Assembly (NCBI GenBank): GCA_037447655.1
Contig: JBBHKE010002250.1
Location: 9,919 to 73,918, forward strand
Source: Zygnema cylindricum
Taxonomy: Eukaryota > Streptophyta > Zygnematophyceae > Zygnematales > Zygnemataceae
Length of the DNA: 64,000 bases
Direction of reading: 5' to 3'
Shown here: positions 10,080 through 24,463 of the stretch, in pieces
Layout of the letters: each line of letters begins with the position of its first letter
Position numbering within the stretch: the first letter of the stretch is position 1
Position numbers and translations under genes: made by a program
The notes under the pieces: model-generated
Seen by the model: the letters and a program-made list of their open reading frames with translations, nothing else
What the model was told of the DNA's origin: nothing
Databases searched by the model: none

Positions 10080-12369
10080 TTTAGATAACAATTCATGTTA
10101 GCGCTAACACTTTGTGTAATTAAGATAACAATTCTTGTTAGCGATAACAGTTTAGCGCTAACAGTTTGTGTAAGTTAGGTAACAATTCTTGTTAGCGCTA
10201 ACAGTTTGTGTACTTTAGATTACAATTGCTGTTAGCGATAACAATTTTTGTTAACGCTAAAAGTTTGTGTACTTTAGATTACAATTGCTGTTAGCGATAA
10301 CAATTCTTGTTAGCGCTAACAGTTTGTGTAAGTTAGGTAACAATTCCTCTTACCGCTAATAGTTTGTGTAAGTTAGGTAACATTTTCTGTAAGCGCTAAC
10401 AATTTGTGTAATGTAGATAACAATTCCTGTTAGCGTTACAGTTTATGTAATTTAGGTAACAAATCCTATTAGCGCTAAGAGTTTGTGTAACTAAGTTAAC
10501 AATTCATGTAAGGGCTAACAATATGTGTAATTTAGATAACAATTCTTGTTAGCAAAATTGGTTTGTGAAAGTTAATTAAATAGTTTATGTAATTTAGATA
10601 ACAATTCTTGTTAGCGCTAACATTTTGTGTAAATTAGGTAACAATTCTTGTAAGCGCTAACAGTTTGTGTAAGTTAGGTAACAATTCCTGTTAGCGGTAA
10701 CAGTTTGTGTAAGTTAGGTAACAATTCCTGTTAGCGCTAACAGTTTGTGTAATTTAGATAACAATTCTTGTTAGCGTTACACTTTATGTAATTTAGGTTA
10801 CAATTCTTGTTAGCGGAAACAGTTTGTGTAAGTTAGGTAACAATTTCTATTAGCGCTAACAGTTTGTGTAATTTATATAAAAAGTCCTGTTTGCGCAAAC
10901 TGTGTGTAAGTTTGGTAGCAATTCATGTTAGCGTTAACAATTTGTGTAAGTTAGGTAACTATTCTTGTAAGCGCAAACTGTGTGTAAATTAGGTTATCAA
11001 TTCCTGTTAGCGCTAACAGTTTGTGTAAGTAAGGTAACAATTCCTGTTAGGGCTTACAGTTTATGTAGTTTAGATAACAATTATTGTTTGCGCAAACTGT
11101 TTGTGTAAGTAAGGTAACAATTTTGTTAGCGCTAACAGTTTGTGAAAATTAGGTTATCAATTCCTGTTAGTGCTAAGTGTTTGTGTTAGTAAGGTAACAA
11201 TACCTGTTAGCGCTAACAGTTTATGTAATTTAGATAACAATTCTTGTTAGCGCTAAAATTTTGTGAAAGTTAGGTAACAATTCTTGTTAGCGATAACAGT
11301 TTGTATAAGTTAGGTAACAATTCCTCTAAGCGCTAGCAATTGGTGTAATTAAGATAACAATTATTGTTAGCGCTAACAGTTTGTGTAAATTAGGTAACAA
11401 TTCTTGTTAGCGCTAACAGTTTGTGAAAATTAGGTTATCAATTATTGTTAGCGCTAAGAGTTTGTTTAAGTAAGGTAACAATTCGTTTTAGCGCTAACAG
11501 TTTGTGTAATTTAGATAAAAATTCTTGTTAGCGCTAAAATTTTGTGAAAGTTAGGTAACAATTCTTGTTAGCGATAATAGTTTGTATAAGTTAGGTAACA
11601 ATTCCTCTTAGCGCTAGCAATTCGTGTAATTAGATAACAATTATTGTTCGTGCTAACAGTTTGTGTAAATTAGGTAACAATTCCTGTTAGCGCTAACAGT
11701 TTGTGTAAGTTAGGTAACAATTCCTGTTAGCGCTAAGAGTTTGTGTAAGTTAGGTAACAATTCCTGTTAGCGCTAACACTTTGTGTAATTAAGATAACAA
11801 TTCTTGTTAGCGATAACAGTTTAGCGCTAACAGTTTGTGTAAGTTAGGTAACAATTCTTGTTAGCGCTAACAGTTTGTGTACTTTAGATTACAATTGCTG
11901 TTAGCGATAACAATTTTTGTTAACGCTAAAAGTTTGTGTACTTTAGATTACAATTGCTGTTAGCGATAACAATTCTTGTTAGCGCTAACAGTTTGTGTAA
12001 GTTAGGTAACAATTCCTCTTACCGCTAATAGTTTGTGTAAGTTAGGTAACATTTTCTGTAAGCGCTAACAATTTGTGTAATGTAGATAACAATTCCTGTT
12101 AGCGTTACAGTTTATGTAATTTAGGTAACAAATCCTATTAGCGCTAAGAGTTTGTGTAACTAAGTTAACAATTCATGTAAGGGCTAACAATATGTGTAAT
12201 TTAGATAACAATTCTTGTTAGCAAAATTGGTTTGTGAAAGTTAATTAAATAGTTTATGTAATTTAGATAACAATTCTTGTTAGCGCTAACATTTTGTGTA
12301 AATTAGGTAACAATTCTTGTAAGCGCTAACAGTTTGTGTAAGTTAGGTAACAATTCCTGTTAGTGGTAA
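10080..12369. repeat. Segmental duplication in S2, offset 1669
   Basis: About 620 bp at 10080-10700 recur at 11749-12369 with a constant offset of 1669 bp at both ends. The copies share the irregular unit GATAACAGTTTAGCGC, the pair of GTACTTTAGATTAC monomers and GCAAAATTGGTTTG. They look nearly identical by eye. Confidence 0.88.
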
Positions 12370-15300
12370 CACTTTGTGTAAGTTAGGTAACAATTCCTCT
12401 TAGCGCTAACAGTTTGTGTAATTTAGATAACAATTCCTGTTAGCGTTACAGTTAATGTAATTTAGGTAACAATTCTTGTTAGCGTAAACAGTTTGTGTAA
12501 GTTAGGTAATAATTCCTGTTAGCGCTATCTGTTTGTGTAATTTAGATAACAATTCTTATTAACCCTAACAGTTTGTTGAAGTCAGGTAACAGTTAGAGTT
12601 AGCTCTAACAATTTTTGTAAGTTAGGTAACAATTCTTGTTAGCGCTAACAATTTGTGTGAATTAGGTCACAATTCCTGTTAGCCCTAACTGTTTGTGTAA
12701 GTAAGGTAACAATTCCTGTTAGCGCTAACAGCTTGTGTAAATCACGAAACAATTCCTGTTAACGCTAACAATTTGTGTAAGTTATGTAACAATTTCTTTT
12801 AGCGCTAACATTTTGTGTAATTTAGATTACAATTCCTACTAGCGATTAAAATTCTTGTTAGCTCTAATAGTTTGTGTAAGTTAGGTAACAATTCCTGTTA
12901 GCGTTACAGTTTATGTAATTTAGGTAACACTTCTTGTTAGCGCTAACAGTTTGTGTAAGTTAGGTAACAATTCTTGTTACAGCTAACTGTTTGTGTAAAT
13001 CAGAAAACAATTCTTGATAGCGCTAACAATTTGTGTAAGTTAGGTTACAATTCCTTTTAGCGCTAACAGTTTGTGTAATTTAGATTACAATTCCTATTAG
13101 CGATAACAATTCTTGTTAGCGCTAACAGTTTGTGTAAGTTAGGTAACAATTCCTGTTAGCGCTAAAAGTTTGTGTAAGTTAGATAACATGTTTTGTTAGC
13201 GCTAACAATTTGTGTATTTAGATAACAATTCCAGTTAGCGCTAACAGTTTGTGTAATTTAGATGACAATTCCTGTTAGCAATAACAATTCCTGTAAGCGC
13301 TAACAGTTTGTGTAAGTTAGGTAACAATTACTTTTAGCGCTAATAATTTGTGTAATTTAGGTAATAATTCTTGTTAGCGAAAACAATTCTTGTTAGCGCT
13401 AACAGTTTGTGTAATTTAGATAACAATTCCTGTTAGCGAAAACAATACTTGTTAGCGGTAACAGTTTGTGTAAGCTAGGTAACAATTCTTGTTAGCGCTA
13501 ACAGTTTGTGTAAATTAGGTCACAATTCCTGTTAGCGGTTTATGTAAGTAAGGAAACAATTCTTGTTAGCGTTAACAATTCTTGTTAGCGCTAACATTTT
13601 GTGTAATTTAAATAACAATTCCTGTTATGGCAAATAGTTTGTGTAATTTAGATAACATTTTTTGTTAGCGATAACAATTCTTTTTAGCGCTAACAGTTTG
13701 TGTAAGTTAGGTAACAATTCATGTAAGCACTACAGTTTGTGTAAGTAATGTAACAATTCCTGATAGCGGTAACACTTTGTGTAATTTAGATAACAATTCC
13801 TGTTAACGCAAACAGTTTGTGTTATTTAGATAACAATTCCTGTTAGCGATAACAATACTTATAAGCGCTAACAGTTCGTGTAAGTTAGGTAACAGTTTAT
13901 GTTAGCACTAACAGTTTGTGTAAGTTAGGTAACAATTCTCTGTTAGCGCTAACAGTTTGTGTAAATTAGGTAACCATTCGTGTTAGTGCTTACACTTTGT
14001 GTAAGTAAGGTAACACTTCCTTTTAGCTCTAACAGTTTGTCTGATTTAGATAACAATTCATGTTAGCGATTAAAAATCTTGTTAGCGCAAACAGTTTGTG
14101 TAAATTAGGTAGCCATTCATGTTAGTGCTTACACTTTGTGGAAGTTAGGTAACAATTCGTTTTAGCGCTAATAGTTTGTGTAAATTTGGTAACAATTCCT
14201 ATTAGTGATAACAGTTTGTGTAAGGTAACACTTCCTGTTAGCGCTAACAGTTTGGCTAATTTAGATAACAATTCATGTAAGCGATTAAAATTCTTGTTAG
14301 CGCAAACAGTTCGTGTTATTTAGATAACAATTCCTGTTAGCGATAACAATACTTATTAGCGCTAACAGTTTGTGCAAGTTAGGTAACAATTTATGTTAGC
14401 GCAAACAGTTTGTGTAAGTTAGGTAACAATTTCTGTTAGCGCTAATAGTTTGTGTAAGTTAGGTAACAATTCCTTGAGTTTGTGTAAGTTAGGTATCATT
14501 TCTTGTAAGCGCTAACAGTTTGTGTAATTTAGATAATAATTCCTGATAGCGCAAACTGTTTGTGTAATTTAGATAACAATTCCTGTTAGGGATAACAATT
14601 CTTCTTAGCGCTAATAGTTTTTTTAAGTTAGGTAACAATTCCTTTTAGCGCTAATAGTTTGTGTAAATTAAGTAACAATTCCTTTTAGCGCTAACAGTAG
14701 AAGTAAGTAAGGTAACACTTCCTGTTAGCATTACATTTTATGTAATTTAGGTAACGATTCATGTTAGCCCTAACAGTTTGTGTAAGTTTGGTAACAATTC
14801 TTGTAAGCGATTACAGTTTGTGTAAATTAGGTAACAATTCCTGTTAGCGCTAACAGTGTGTGTAAATAAGGTAACAATTCCTGTTAGCGCTAACAGTTTG
14901 TGTAATTTAGATAATAATTCATATTAGCCTATCAGTTTGTGTATGTTAAGTTAATAATTTGTTTAACTTAGATAACAATTCCTGTTTGCCCTATCATTTT
15001 GAGTAAGTTAGGTAACAATTCGTGTTAGCGAAAACAGTTTGTATAAGTAAGGTAACAATTCCTCTTAGCGCTAGCAGTTCGTGTAATTTTGATAACAATT
15101 CTTGTTAGAGCTAACAGTTTGTGTTAGTTATGTAACAATTCATGTTAGCGGTAACACTTTGTTTAATTTAGATAACAATTCTAGTTAGCGCAAACAATTT
15201 GTGTTATTTAGACAACAATTCCTGTTAGCGATAACAATACTTCTTAGCGCTAACAGTTTGTGTAAGTTAGGTATCAATTCTTGTTAGCGCTAACAGTTTG

Positions 15301-16214
15301 TGTAGATTAGGTAACAATTCCTGTTAGCGCTAACAGTTTGTGTAAGTTAGGTAGCAATTCTTGTTAGCGCTAACAGTTTGTGTACGTTAGGTAGTAATTT
15401 CTGTTAGCGCTAATAGTTTGTGTAAGGTAGGTAACAATTCCTGTTAGCGCTAACAGTTTGTGTAAGTTAGGTATCAATTTCCTGTAAGGGCTAAAAGTTT
15501 GTGTAATTTAGATAACAATTCCTGTAAGCGCAAATTGTTTGTTTAATTTAGATAACAATTCCTGTTAGGGATAACAATTCTTGTTAGCGCTAATAGTTTG
15601 TGTAAATTAGGTAACAATTTCTATTAGCGCTAACTGTTTGTGTAAATTAGGTAACAATTTATGTTAACGCTAACAGTTTGTGTAAGTAAAGTAACAATTC
15701 TTGTAAGCGCTATCAGTTTGTGTAAGTTTGGTAACAATTCCTGTTAGCGCTTATAGTTTGTGTAAATTAGGTAACAATTCCCGATAGCGCTAACAGTTTG
15801 TGTAAGTATGGTAACACTTCTTGTTAGCGTTACATTTTATAAAATTTAGGTAACAATTCATGTTAGCCCTAACAGTTTGTGTAATTTAGATATTAATTCT
15901 TGTTAGCCTATCAGTTTGTGTATGTTAAGTTAATAGTTTGTGTAATTTAGATAACAATTCCTGTTAGTGCTAACATTTTGTTTAAATTCGGTAACAATTC
16001 CTGTAAGCGCTAATAGTTTGTGTAATTTAGATAACAATTCATGGTAGCGATAACAATTCATGTTAGCGCTAACTGTTTGTGTAAGTTAGGTAACAATATT
16101 TGTTAGCGCTAATAGTTTGTGTTAGTTAAGTAACAATTCTTGTTAGCGAAAAAGAATTGTATAAGTTAGGTCACAATTCCTATTAGCGCTAGCAGTTCGT
16201 GTTATTTAGATAAC

Positions 16215-18590
16215 AAATCCAGTTAGCACTAACATTTTGTGTAACTAAGGTAACAATTCTTGTTAGCACTATTAGTTTGTGTAATTTAGATAACAATTCC
16301 TTTTAGCGCTAAGAGTTTTTGTAATTTAGATAACAATTCATGTTAGCGATAACAATTCATGTTAACGCTAACAGTTTGTGTAAGTTAGGTAACAATATTT
16401 GTTAGCGCTAATAGTTTGTGTAAGTTAGGTAACAACTCCTATTAGCGATAACAGTTTGTGTAAGATAGGTAACAATCCCTGTTAGCGCAAACTGTGTTGT
16501 AATTTAGATAACAATCCTGTTAGGGATAACAATTTTTGTTAGCGCTAATAGTTTGTGTAAGTTAGGTAACAATTCCTGTTAGCGCTAACATTTTGTGTAA
16601 GTTAGGTAATAATTCCTGTTAGCGCTAACATTTTGTGTAAGTTAGGTAACATTTCTTGTTAGCGCTAACAGTTTGTGTAATTTAGATAACAATTCCTTTT
16701 AGCGCAAACTGTTTGTGTAATTTAGATAACAATTCCTGTTAGGGATAACAATTCTTGTTAGCGTTATTAGTTTGTGTAAGTTAGGTAACAATTCCTGTTA
16801 GCGCTAACAATTTGTGTAAGTTAGGTAACAATTCTTGTTAGCGCTAACAGTTTGTGTAATTTAGATAACAATTCCTTTTAGCGCAAACTGTTTGTGTAAT
16901 TTAGATAACAATTCCTGTTAGGGATAACAATTCTTGTTAGCGTTATTAGTTTGTGTAAGTTAGGTAACAATTCCTGTTAGCGCTAACAATTTGTGTAAGT
17001 AAGGTAACACTTCCTATAAGCGCTAACTGTTTGTGTAAGAAAGGTAACACTTCCTGTTAGCGGTTTGTGTAAGTAAGGCAAGAATTCCTGTTAGCGTTAA
17101 CAATTCTTGTTAGCCCTAACATTTTGTGTAATTTAAATAACAATTTCTGTTAGCGATAACAATACTTGTTAGCGCTAACAGTTTGTGTAAGTTAGGTAAC
17201 AATTACTGTTAGCACTAAAAGTTTGTGTAAGGTAGGTAACAATTCTTGTTAGCGCTAGCAGTTTGTGTAAATTAGGTAACATTTCCTCTTAGCGCTAACA
17301 GTTTGTGTAAGTAAGGTAACACTTCCTGTTAGCGCTATCTGTTTGTGTAAGTAAGGTAACACTTCCTGTTGGCGCTAACAGTTTGTGTAATTTAGATAAC
17401 AATTCATGTTAGCGATAACAATTCCTGTTAACGCTAACAGTTTGTGTAAGTTAGGTTACAATTCCTGTTAGCGCTAACAGTTTGTGTAAATTAGGTCACA
17501 ATTCCTGTTAGCGGTAACAGTTTGTGTAAGTAAGGTAACAATTCCTGTTAGAGCTAGCATTCGTGTAATTTAGATAACAATTCTTGTTAACGCAAACAGG
17601 TTGTATAAGTTAGGTAACAATTCCTCTTAGCGCTAGCAGTTCTTGTAATTTAGATAACAATTCTTGTTAACGCTAACAGTTTGTGTAAATTAGATAACAA
17701 TTCCTGTTAGCGCAAACTGTTTTTGTAATTTAGATAACTATACCTGTTAGGGATAACAATTATTGTTAGCGCTAATAGTTTGTGTAAGTTAGGTAACAAT
17801 TAGTATTAGCGCTAAAAATTTGTTTAAGTTAGGTAACAATTCTTGTTAGCGCTAACAAATTGTGTAATTTAGGTAACAATTCCTCTTATCTGTTTGTGTA
17901 AGTATGACAACAATTCCTGTTAGCGTTAAAATTCTTGTTAGTGCTAACATTTTGTGTAATTTAGATAACTATTCCTATTAGCGCTAGCAGTTCGTGTTAT
18001 TTAGATAACAATTCTTGTTAGCGCTAACAGTTTGTGTAAGTAAGGTTACAATTCTTATTAGCGCTTAGAGTTTGTGTAAGTAAGGTAACAAATCCAGTTA
18101 GCACTAACATTTTGTGTAACTAAGGTAACAATTCTTGTTAGCACTATTAGTTTGTGTAATTTAGATAACAATTCCTTTTAGCGCTAAGAGTTTTTCTAAT
18201 TTAGATAACAATTCATGTTAGCGATAACAATTCATGTTAACGCTAACAGTTTGTGTAAGTTAGGTAACAATATTTGTTAGCGCTAATAGTTTGTGTAAGT
18301 TAGGTAACAACTCCTGTTAGCGATAACAGTTTGTGTAAGATAGGTAACAATTCCTGTTAGCGCAAACTGTGTTGTAATTTAGATAACAATCCTGTTAGGG
18401 ATAACAATTTTTGTTAGCGCTAATAGTTTGTGTAAGTTAGGTAACAATTCCTGTTAGCGCTAACATTTTGTGTTAGTTAGGTAACAATTCCAGTTAGCGC
18501 TAACATTTTCTGTAAGTTAGGTAACATTTCCTATTAGCGCTAACAGTTTGTGTAATTTAGATAACAATTCCTGTTAGCGCAAAGTGTTTG
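16215..18590. repeat. Segmental duplication in S2, offset 1875
   Basis: The segment beginning AAATCCAGTTAGC at 16215 recurs at 18090. It stays aligned at offset 1875 to at least 16700/18575, including a shared 1-bp short monomer (GATAACAATCCTG). It interleaves with the offset-1463 duplication, so this part of the array was rearranged more than once. Confidence 0.82.
16660..17010. repeat. Local duplication in S2, offset 179
   Basis: Monomers around 16681-16830 are repeated at 16860-17009. They share AATTCCTTTTAGCGCAAAC and the variant GTTAGGGATAACAATTC. The offset of 179 equals four 40-bp units plus one 19-bp short unit. Confidence 0.78.
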
Positions 18591-19442
18591 TGTAATTTAG
18601 ATAACAATTCCTGTTAGGGATAACAATTCTTGTTAGCGTTATTAGTTTGTGTAAGTTAGGTAACAATTCCTGTTAGCGCTAACAATTTGTGTAAGTTAGG
18701 TAACAATTCTTGTTAGAAATAACAGTTTGTGTATATTAGGTAACATTTCCTCTTAGCGCTAACAGTTTGTGTAAGTAAGGTAACACTTCTTGTTAGCGCT
18801 ATCTGTTTGTGTAAGTAAGGTAACACTTCCTGTTGGCGCTAACAGTTTGTGTAATTTAGATAACAATTCATGTTAGCGATAACAATTCCTGTTAACGCTA
18901 ACAGTTTGTGTAAGTTAGGTAACAATTCCTGTTAGCGCTAACAGTTTGTGTAAATTGGTCACAATTCCTGTTAGCGCTAACAGTTTGTGTAAGTAAGGTA
19001 ACAATTCCTGTTAGCGCTAGCATTGTGTAATTTAGATAACAATTCTTGTTAACGCAAACAGGTTGTATAAGTTAGGTAACAATTCCTCTTTGCGCTAGCA
19101 GTTCGTGTAATTTAGATAACAATTCTTGTTAACGCTAACAGTTTGTGTAAATTAGATAACAATTCCTGTTAGCGCAAACTGTTTTTGTAATTTAGATAAC
19201 TATACCTGTTAGGGATAACAATTATTGTTAGCGCTAATAGTTTGTGTAAGTTAGGTAACAATTAGTATTAGCGCTAAAAATTTGTTTAAGTTAGGTAACA
19301 ATTCTTGTTAGCGCTAACAAATTGTGTAATTTAGGTAACAATTCCTCTTATCTGTTTGTGTAAGTATGACAACAATTCCTGTTAGCGTTAAAATTCTTGT
19401 TAGTGCTAACATTTTGTGTAATTTAGATAACTATTCCTGTTA
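17262..19442. repeat. Segmental duplication in S2, offset about 1463
   Basis: About 700 bp at 17262-17978 recur at 18726-19442. The offset drifts from 1464 to 1462 through two single-base indels. Shared landmarks include TTCCTGTTGGCGC, AACGCAAACAGGTTG and ACAACAATTCCTG. Confidence 0.85.
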
Positions 19443-21719
19443 GCGATAACAATTTTTGTTAGCGCTAACAGTTTGTGTAATTCAGGTAACAATTCTTGTT
19501 AGCGCTAACAGTTTGTGTAAGTTATGTAACAATTTGTGTTAGCGGTAACACTTTGTGTAATTTAGATAACAATTCCTGTTAGCGATACCAATACTTGTTA
19601 GAGCTAACAATTTGTGTAAGTTAGGTAACAATTTTTGTTAGCTCTAACAGTTTGTGTAAATTAGGTAACAATTCTTGTTAGCGCTAACTGTTTATGTAAG
19701 TAAGGTAATACTTCCTGTTAGCGCTAACAATTTGTGTAGGTTAGGTAAGAATTCCCGTTAGCGCTAACAGTTTGTGTAAATTAGGTAACAATTTTTGTTA
19801 GCGCTAATAGTTTGTGTAAGTAAAGTAACACTTCCTGTAAGCATTACATTTTATGTAATTTAGGTAACAATTCATGTTAGCGCTTACTGTTTGTGTAAGT
19901 TAGGTAACAATTCCTGTTAGCGCTAAGAGCTTGTGTAATTTAGATGATAATTCTTGTTAGCCTATCACTTTGTGTATGTTAGGTTTATAGTTTGTGTAAT
20001 TTAGATAACAATTCCTGTTACGGCTATCATTTTGAGTAAGTTAGGTAACAATTCTTGTTAGCGAAAACAGGTTATATAAGTTAGGTTACAATTCCTCTTA
20101 GCGCTAGCAGTTCGTGTAATTTAGATAACAATTCTTGTTAGCGCTAACAGTTTGTGTAAGTTAGGTAACAATTCGTGTTACCGCTAACAGTTTGTGTAAG
20201 TTTGGTAACAATTCATGTTAGTGCTAACAATTTGTGTAAGTTAAGTAACAATTTTTGTTAGCGTTTACAATTCGTGTAAGTAAGGTTACAATTCTTTTTA
20301 GCGAAAACAATCTGTATAAGTTAGGTAACAATTCCTATTAGCGCTAGCAGTTCGTGTAACTAAGGTAACAATTCATGTTAGGGCAAAAAATATGTGTAAT
20401 TTAGATAACACTTCTTGTTAGCAAAATTAGTTTGTGAAATTTAGGTTAATAGTTTGTGTAATTTAGATAACAATTCTTGTTAGTGCTAACATTTTGTGTA
20501 AATTAGGTAACAATTCTTGTAAGCGCTAACACTTTGTGAAAGTTTGGTAACAATTCCTGTTAGCGGTAACAGTTTGTGTAAGTTAGGTAACAATTTTTGT
20601 AAGCGCTAACAATTTGTGAAATTTAGATAACAATTCCTGTTAGCGTTACAGTTTATGTAATTCAGGTAACAATTCTTGTTAGCGCAAATAGTTTGTGTAA
20701 GTTAGGTAATATTTCTTGTTAGGGCTAACAGTTTGTGTAATTTAGATAACAATTCCTGTTTGCGCAAACTGTTTGTGTAAGTTTGGTAATTATTCATGTT
20801 AGCGCTAACAGTTTGTGTAAGTTAGGTAACAATTCCTCTTAGCGCTAACAATTGTGTAAATTAGGTTATCAATTCCTGTTAGCGCTAACAGTATGTGTAC
20901 GTAAAGTAACAATTCCTGTTAGCGCATACAGTTTGTGTAATTTAGATAACAATTCTTGTTAGCGCTAACATTTTGCAAAAGTAAGGTAACAATTGTTGTT
21001 AGCTAAAACAGTTTTTATTAGTTAGGTAACATTCCTCTTAGCGCTAGCAGTTCGTGTAATTTAGATAACAATTATTGTTAGCACTAACAATTTGTGTAAA
21101 TTAGGTAACAATTCCTGTTAGCGCTAATAGTTTGTGTAAGTAAGGTAACAATTCATGTTAGCGTTAGAGTTTATGTAATTTAGGTAACAATTCTTATTAA
21201 CGCTAACAGTTTGTTGAAGTTAGGTAACAATTATTGTTAGCTCTAAAAATTTGTGTAAGTTAGGTAACAATTCTTGTTAGCGCTAACAGTTTGTGTGAAT
21301 TAGGTAACAATTCCTGTTAGCCCTAACTGTTTGTGTAAGTAAGGTAACAATTCTTGTTAGCGCTAACAGTCTGTATAAGTAAGGTAACAATTCCTGTTAG
21401 GGCTAAGAGTTTGTGTAAGTTAGGTAACATTTCTTGTTAGCCCTAATAGTTTGTGTAAGTTAGGTAACAATTCTTGTTAGCGCTAATAGTTTATGTAAGT
21501 AAAGTAACAATTCCTGTTAGGGCTAACAGTTTGTGTAAGGTAGGTAACAATTCTTGTTAGCGCTATCAGTTTGTGTAAGTTAGGTAAATAGTTTGTGTAA
21601 TTTAGATAACAATTCCTGTTAGCGCTAACATTTTGTGTAAGTTAGGTAACAACTACTGTTAGTGCCAACAGTTTGTGTAAGTTAGGTAACAATTTATGTT
21701 ATCGCTAACAGTTTGTGTA

Positions 21720-24463
21720 AGTTAGGTAACAGTTATTGTTAGCACTAACTGTTTGTGTAAGTAAGGTAACAATTCCTGTTAGGGCTAACAGTTTCTGTAA
21801 TTTAGATAACAATTCTTCTTAGCGCTATCAATTTGTGTAAGTAAGGTTAATAGTTTGTGTAATCTAGATAACAATTCTTGTTAGCGCTTACATTTTGTGT
21901 AAGTTAGGTGACAATTCCTGTAAGCGCTAATAATTCTTGTTAGTGCTAATAGTTTGTGTGAGTTAGGTAACAATTCCTGTTAGCGTTACAGTTTGTGTAA
22001 GTTAAATAACAATTCCTGATAGCGCTACAAGTTTGTGTAAGTAAAGTAACTATTCTTGTTAGTGCTTTCAGTTTTTGTAATTTAGATAACAGTTTATGTC
22101 AGCGATACCAATTTGTGTAAGTTAGGTAACAATTCATGTTAACGCTAACAGTTTGTGTAAGTTAGGTAACTATTCTTGTTAGCGCTAACAGCTGGTGTAA
22201 GTTAGATAACAATTTTTGTTAGAGCTAACAGTTTGTGTAAGTTAGGTAACAATTTTTGTTAGCGAAAAGAGTTTGTATAGGTTAGGTATCAATTCCTCTT
22301 AGCGCTAGCAGTTTGTGTAATTAAGATAAAAATTCTTGTAAGCGTTAACAGTTTGTGTAAGTTAGGTAACAATTCGTGTTACCGCTAACAGTTTGTGTAA
22401 ATGAGGTAAAAATTCATATTAGCGCTAACACTTTGTGTAATTTAGATAACCATTCCTGTTAGCGCTAACATTTTGTGTAAGTTAGGTAACTATTCTTGTT
22501 AGCGAAAAAAATGTGTATAAGTTAGGTAACAATTCCTCTTAGCACTAGCAGTTTGTGTAATTTAGATAACAATTTCTGTTACCGCTAACGGTTTGTGTAA
22601 ATTAGGTAACAATTCTTGTTAGCGCTAACAGTTTGTGTAAGTAAGGTAACAAATCTTGTTAGCGCTAACAATTTGTGTAATTTAGATAACAATTTTTGTT
22701 AGCGCAAACAGTTTGTGTAATTTAGATAACAATTCCTGTTTGCAATAACAATTCTTGTTAGCGGTAATAGTTTGTGTAAGTTAGGTAACAATTCCTGTTA
22801 GCGTTACAGTTTATGTGAATTAGGTAACAATTCCTGTTAGCGCTAACAATTTGTGTAAATTAGGTTACAATTCTTGTTAGCGCTAACAGTTTGTGTGAAT
22901 TAGGTAGCAATTCCAGTTAGCCCTAACTGTTTGTGTAAGAAAGGTAACAATTCCTGTTAGCGCTAACAGTTTGTGTAAGTAAGGTAACAATTCCAGTTAG
23001 GGCTAACAAATGTGTAAGTTAGGTAAGAATTGTTGTAAGCCCTAATAGTTTGTGTAAGTTAGTTAACAATTCTTGTTAGCGCTAACAGTTTGTGTAAGTA
23101 AGGTAACAATTCCTGTTAGCGCTAACAGTTTGTGTAAGTAAGGTAACAATTCCAGTTAGGGCTAACAAATGTGTAAGTTAGGTAAGAATTGTTGTAAGCC
23201 CTAATAGTTTGTGTAAGATAGGTAACTATTCTTGTTAGCGCTATCAGTTTGTGTAAGTTAGGTTAATAGTTTGTGTAATTGAGATAACAATTCCTGTTAG
23301 CGCTAACATTTTGTGTAAGTTAGGTAACAATTCTTGTTAGCGCTAAGAGTTTGTGTAAGTTAGGTAACAATTACTGTTAGCGCTAACAGTTTGTGTAAGT
23401 TAGGTAACAATTATTGTTAGCACTAACAGTTTGTGAAAAAAAAGGTAACAATTCTTGTTAGGGCTAACGGTTTGTGTAATTTAGATAACAATTCTTGTTA
23501 GCTCTATCAGTTTCTGTAAGTTAGGTAACAATAACTGTTAGCACTAACTGTTTGTGTAAGTAAGGTAACAATTCATGTTAGGGCTAACAGTTTGTGTTAT
23601 TTAGATAAGAATTCTTCTTAGCGCTATCAGTTTGTGTAAGTAAGGTTAATAGTTTGTGTAATCTAGATAACAATTCTTGTTAGCGCTTACATTTTGTGTA
23701 AGTTAGGTGACAATTCCTGTAAGCGCTAATAATTCTTGTTAGTGCTAATAGTTTGTGTGAGTTAGGTAACAATTCCTGTTAGCGTTACAGTTTGTGTAAG
23801 TTAAATAACAATTCCTGATAGCGCTACAAGTTTGTGTAAGTAAAGTAACTATTCTTGTTAGTGCTTTCAGTTTTTGTAATTTAGATAACAGTTTATGTCA
23901 GCGATACCAATTTGTGTAAGTTAGGTAACAATTCATGTTAACGCTAACAGTTTGTGTAAGTTAGGTAACTATTCTTGTTAGCGCTAACAGCTGGTGTAAG
24001 TTAGATAACAATTTTTGTTAGAGCTAACAGTTTGTGTAAGTTAGGTAACAATTTTTGTTAGCGAAAAGAGTTTGTATAGGTTAGGTATCAATTCCTCTTA
24101 GCGCTAGCAGTTTGTGTAATTAAGATAAAAATTCTTGTAAGCGTTAACAGTTTGTGTAAGTTAGGTAACAATTCGTGTTACCGCTAACAGTTTGTGTAAA
24201 TGAGGTAAAAATTCATATTAGCGCTAACAATTTGTGTAATTTAGATAACCATTCCTGTTAGCGCTAACATTTTGTGTAAGTTAGGTAACTATTCTTGTTA
24301 GCGAAAAAAATGTGTATAAGTTAGGTAACAATTCCTCTTAGCACTAGCAGTTCGTGTAATTTAGATAACAATTTCTGTTACCGCTAACGGTTTGTGTAAA
24401 TTAGGTAACAATTCTTGTTAGCGCTAACAGTTTGTGTAAGTAAGGTAACAAATCTTGTTAGCT
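21720..24463. repeat. 945-bp segmental duplication in S2, offset 1799
   Basis: Positions 21720-22664 recur at 23519-24463 with an unchanged offset of 1799 bp at start, middle and end. Only scattered substitutions are visible. It is the longest and best-preserved duplication in the window. A smaller repeat (22970-23060 and 23129-23219, offset 159) lies between the copies. Confidence 0.9.
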
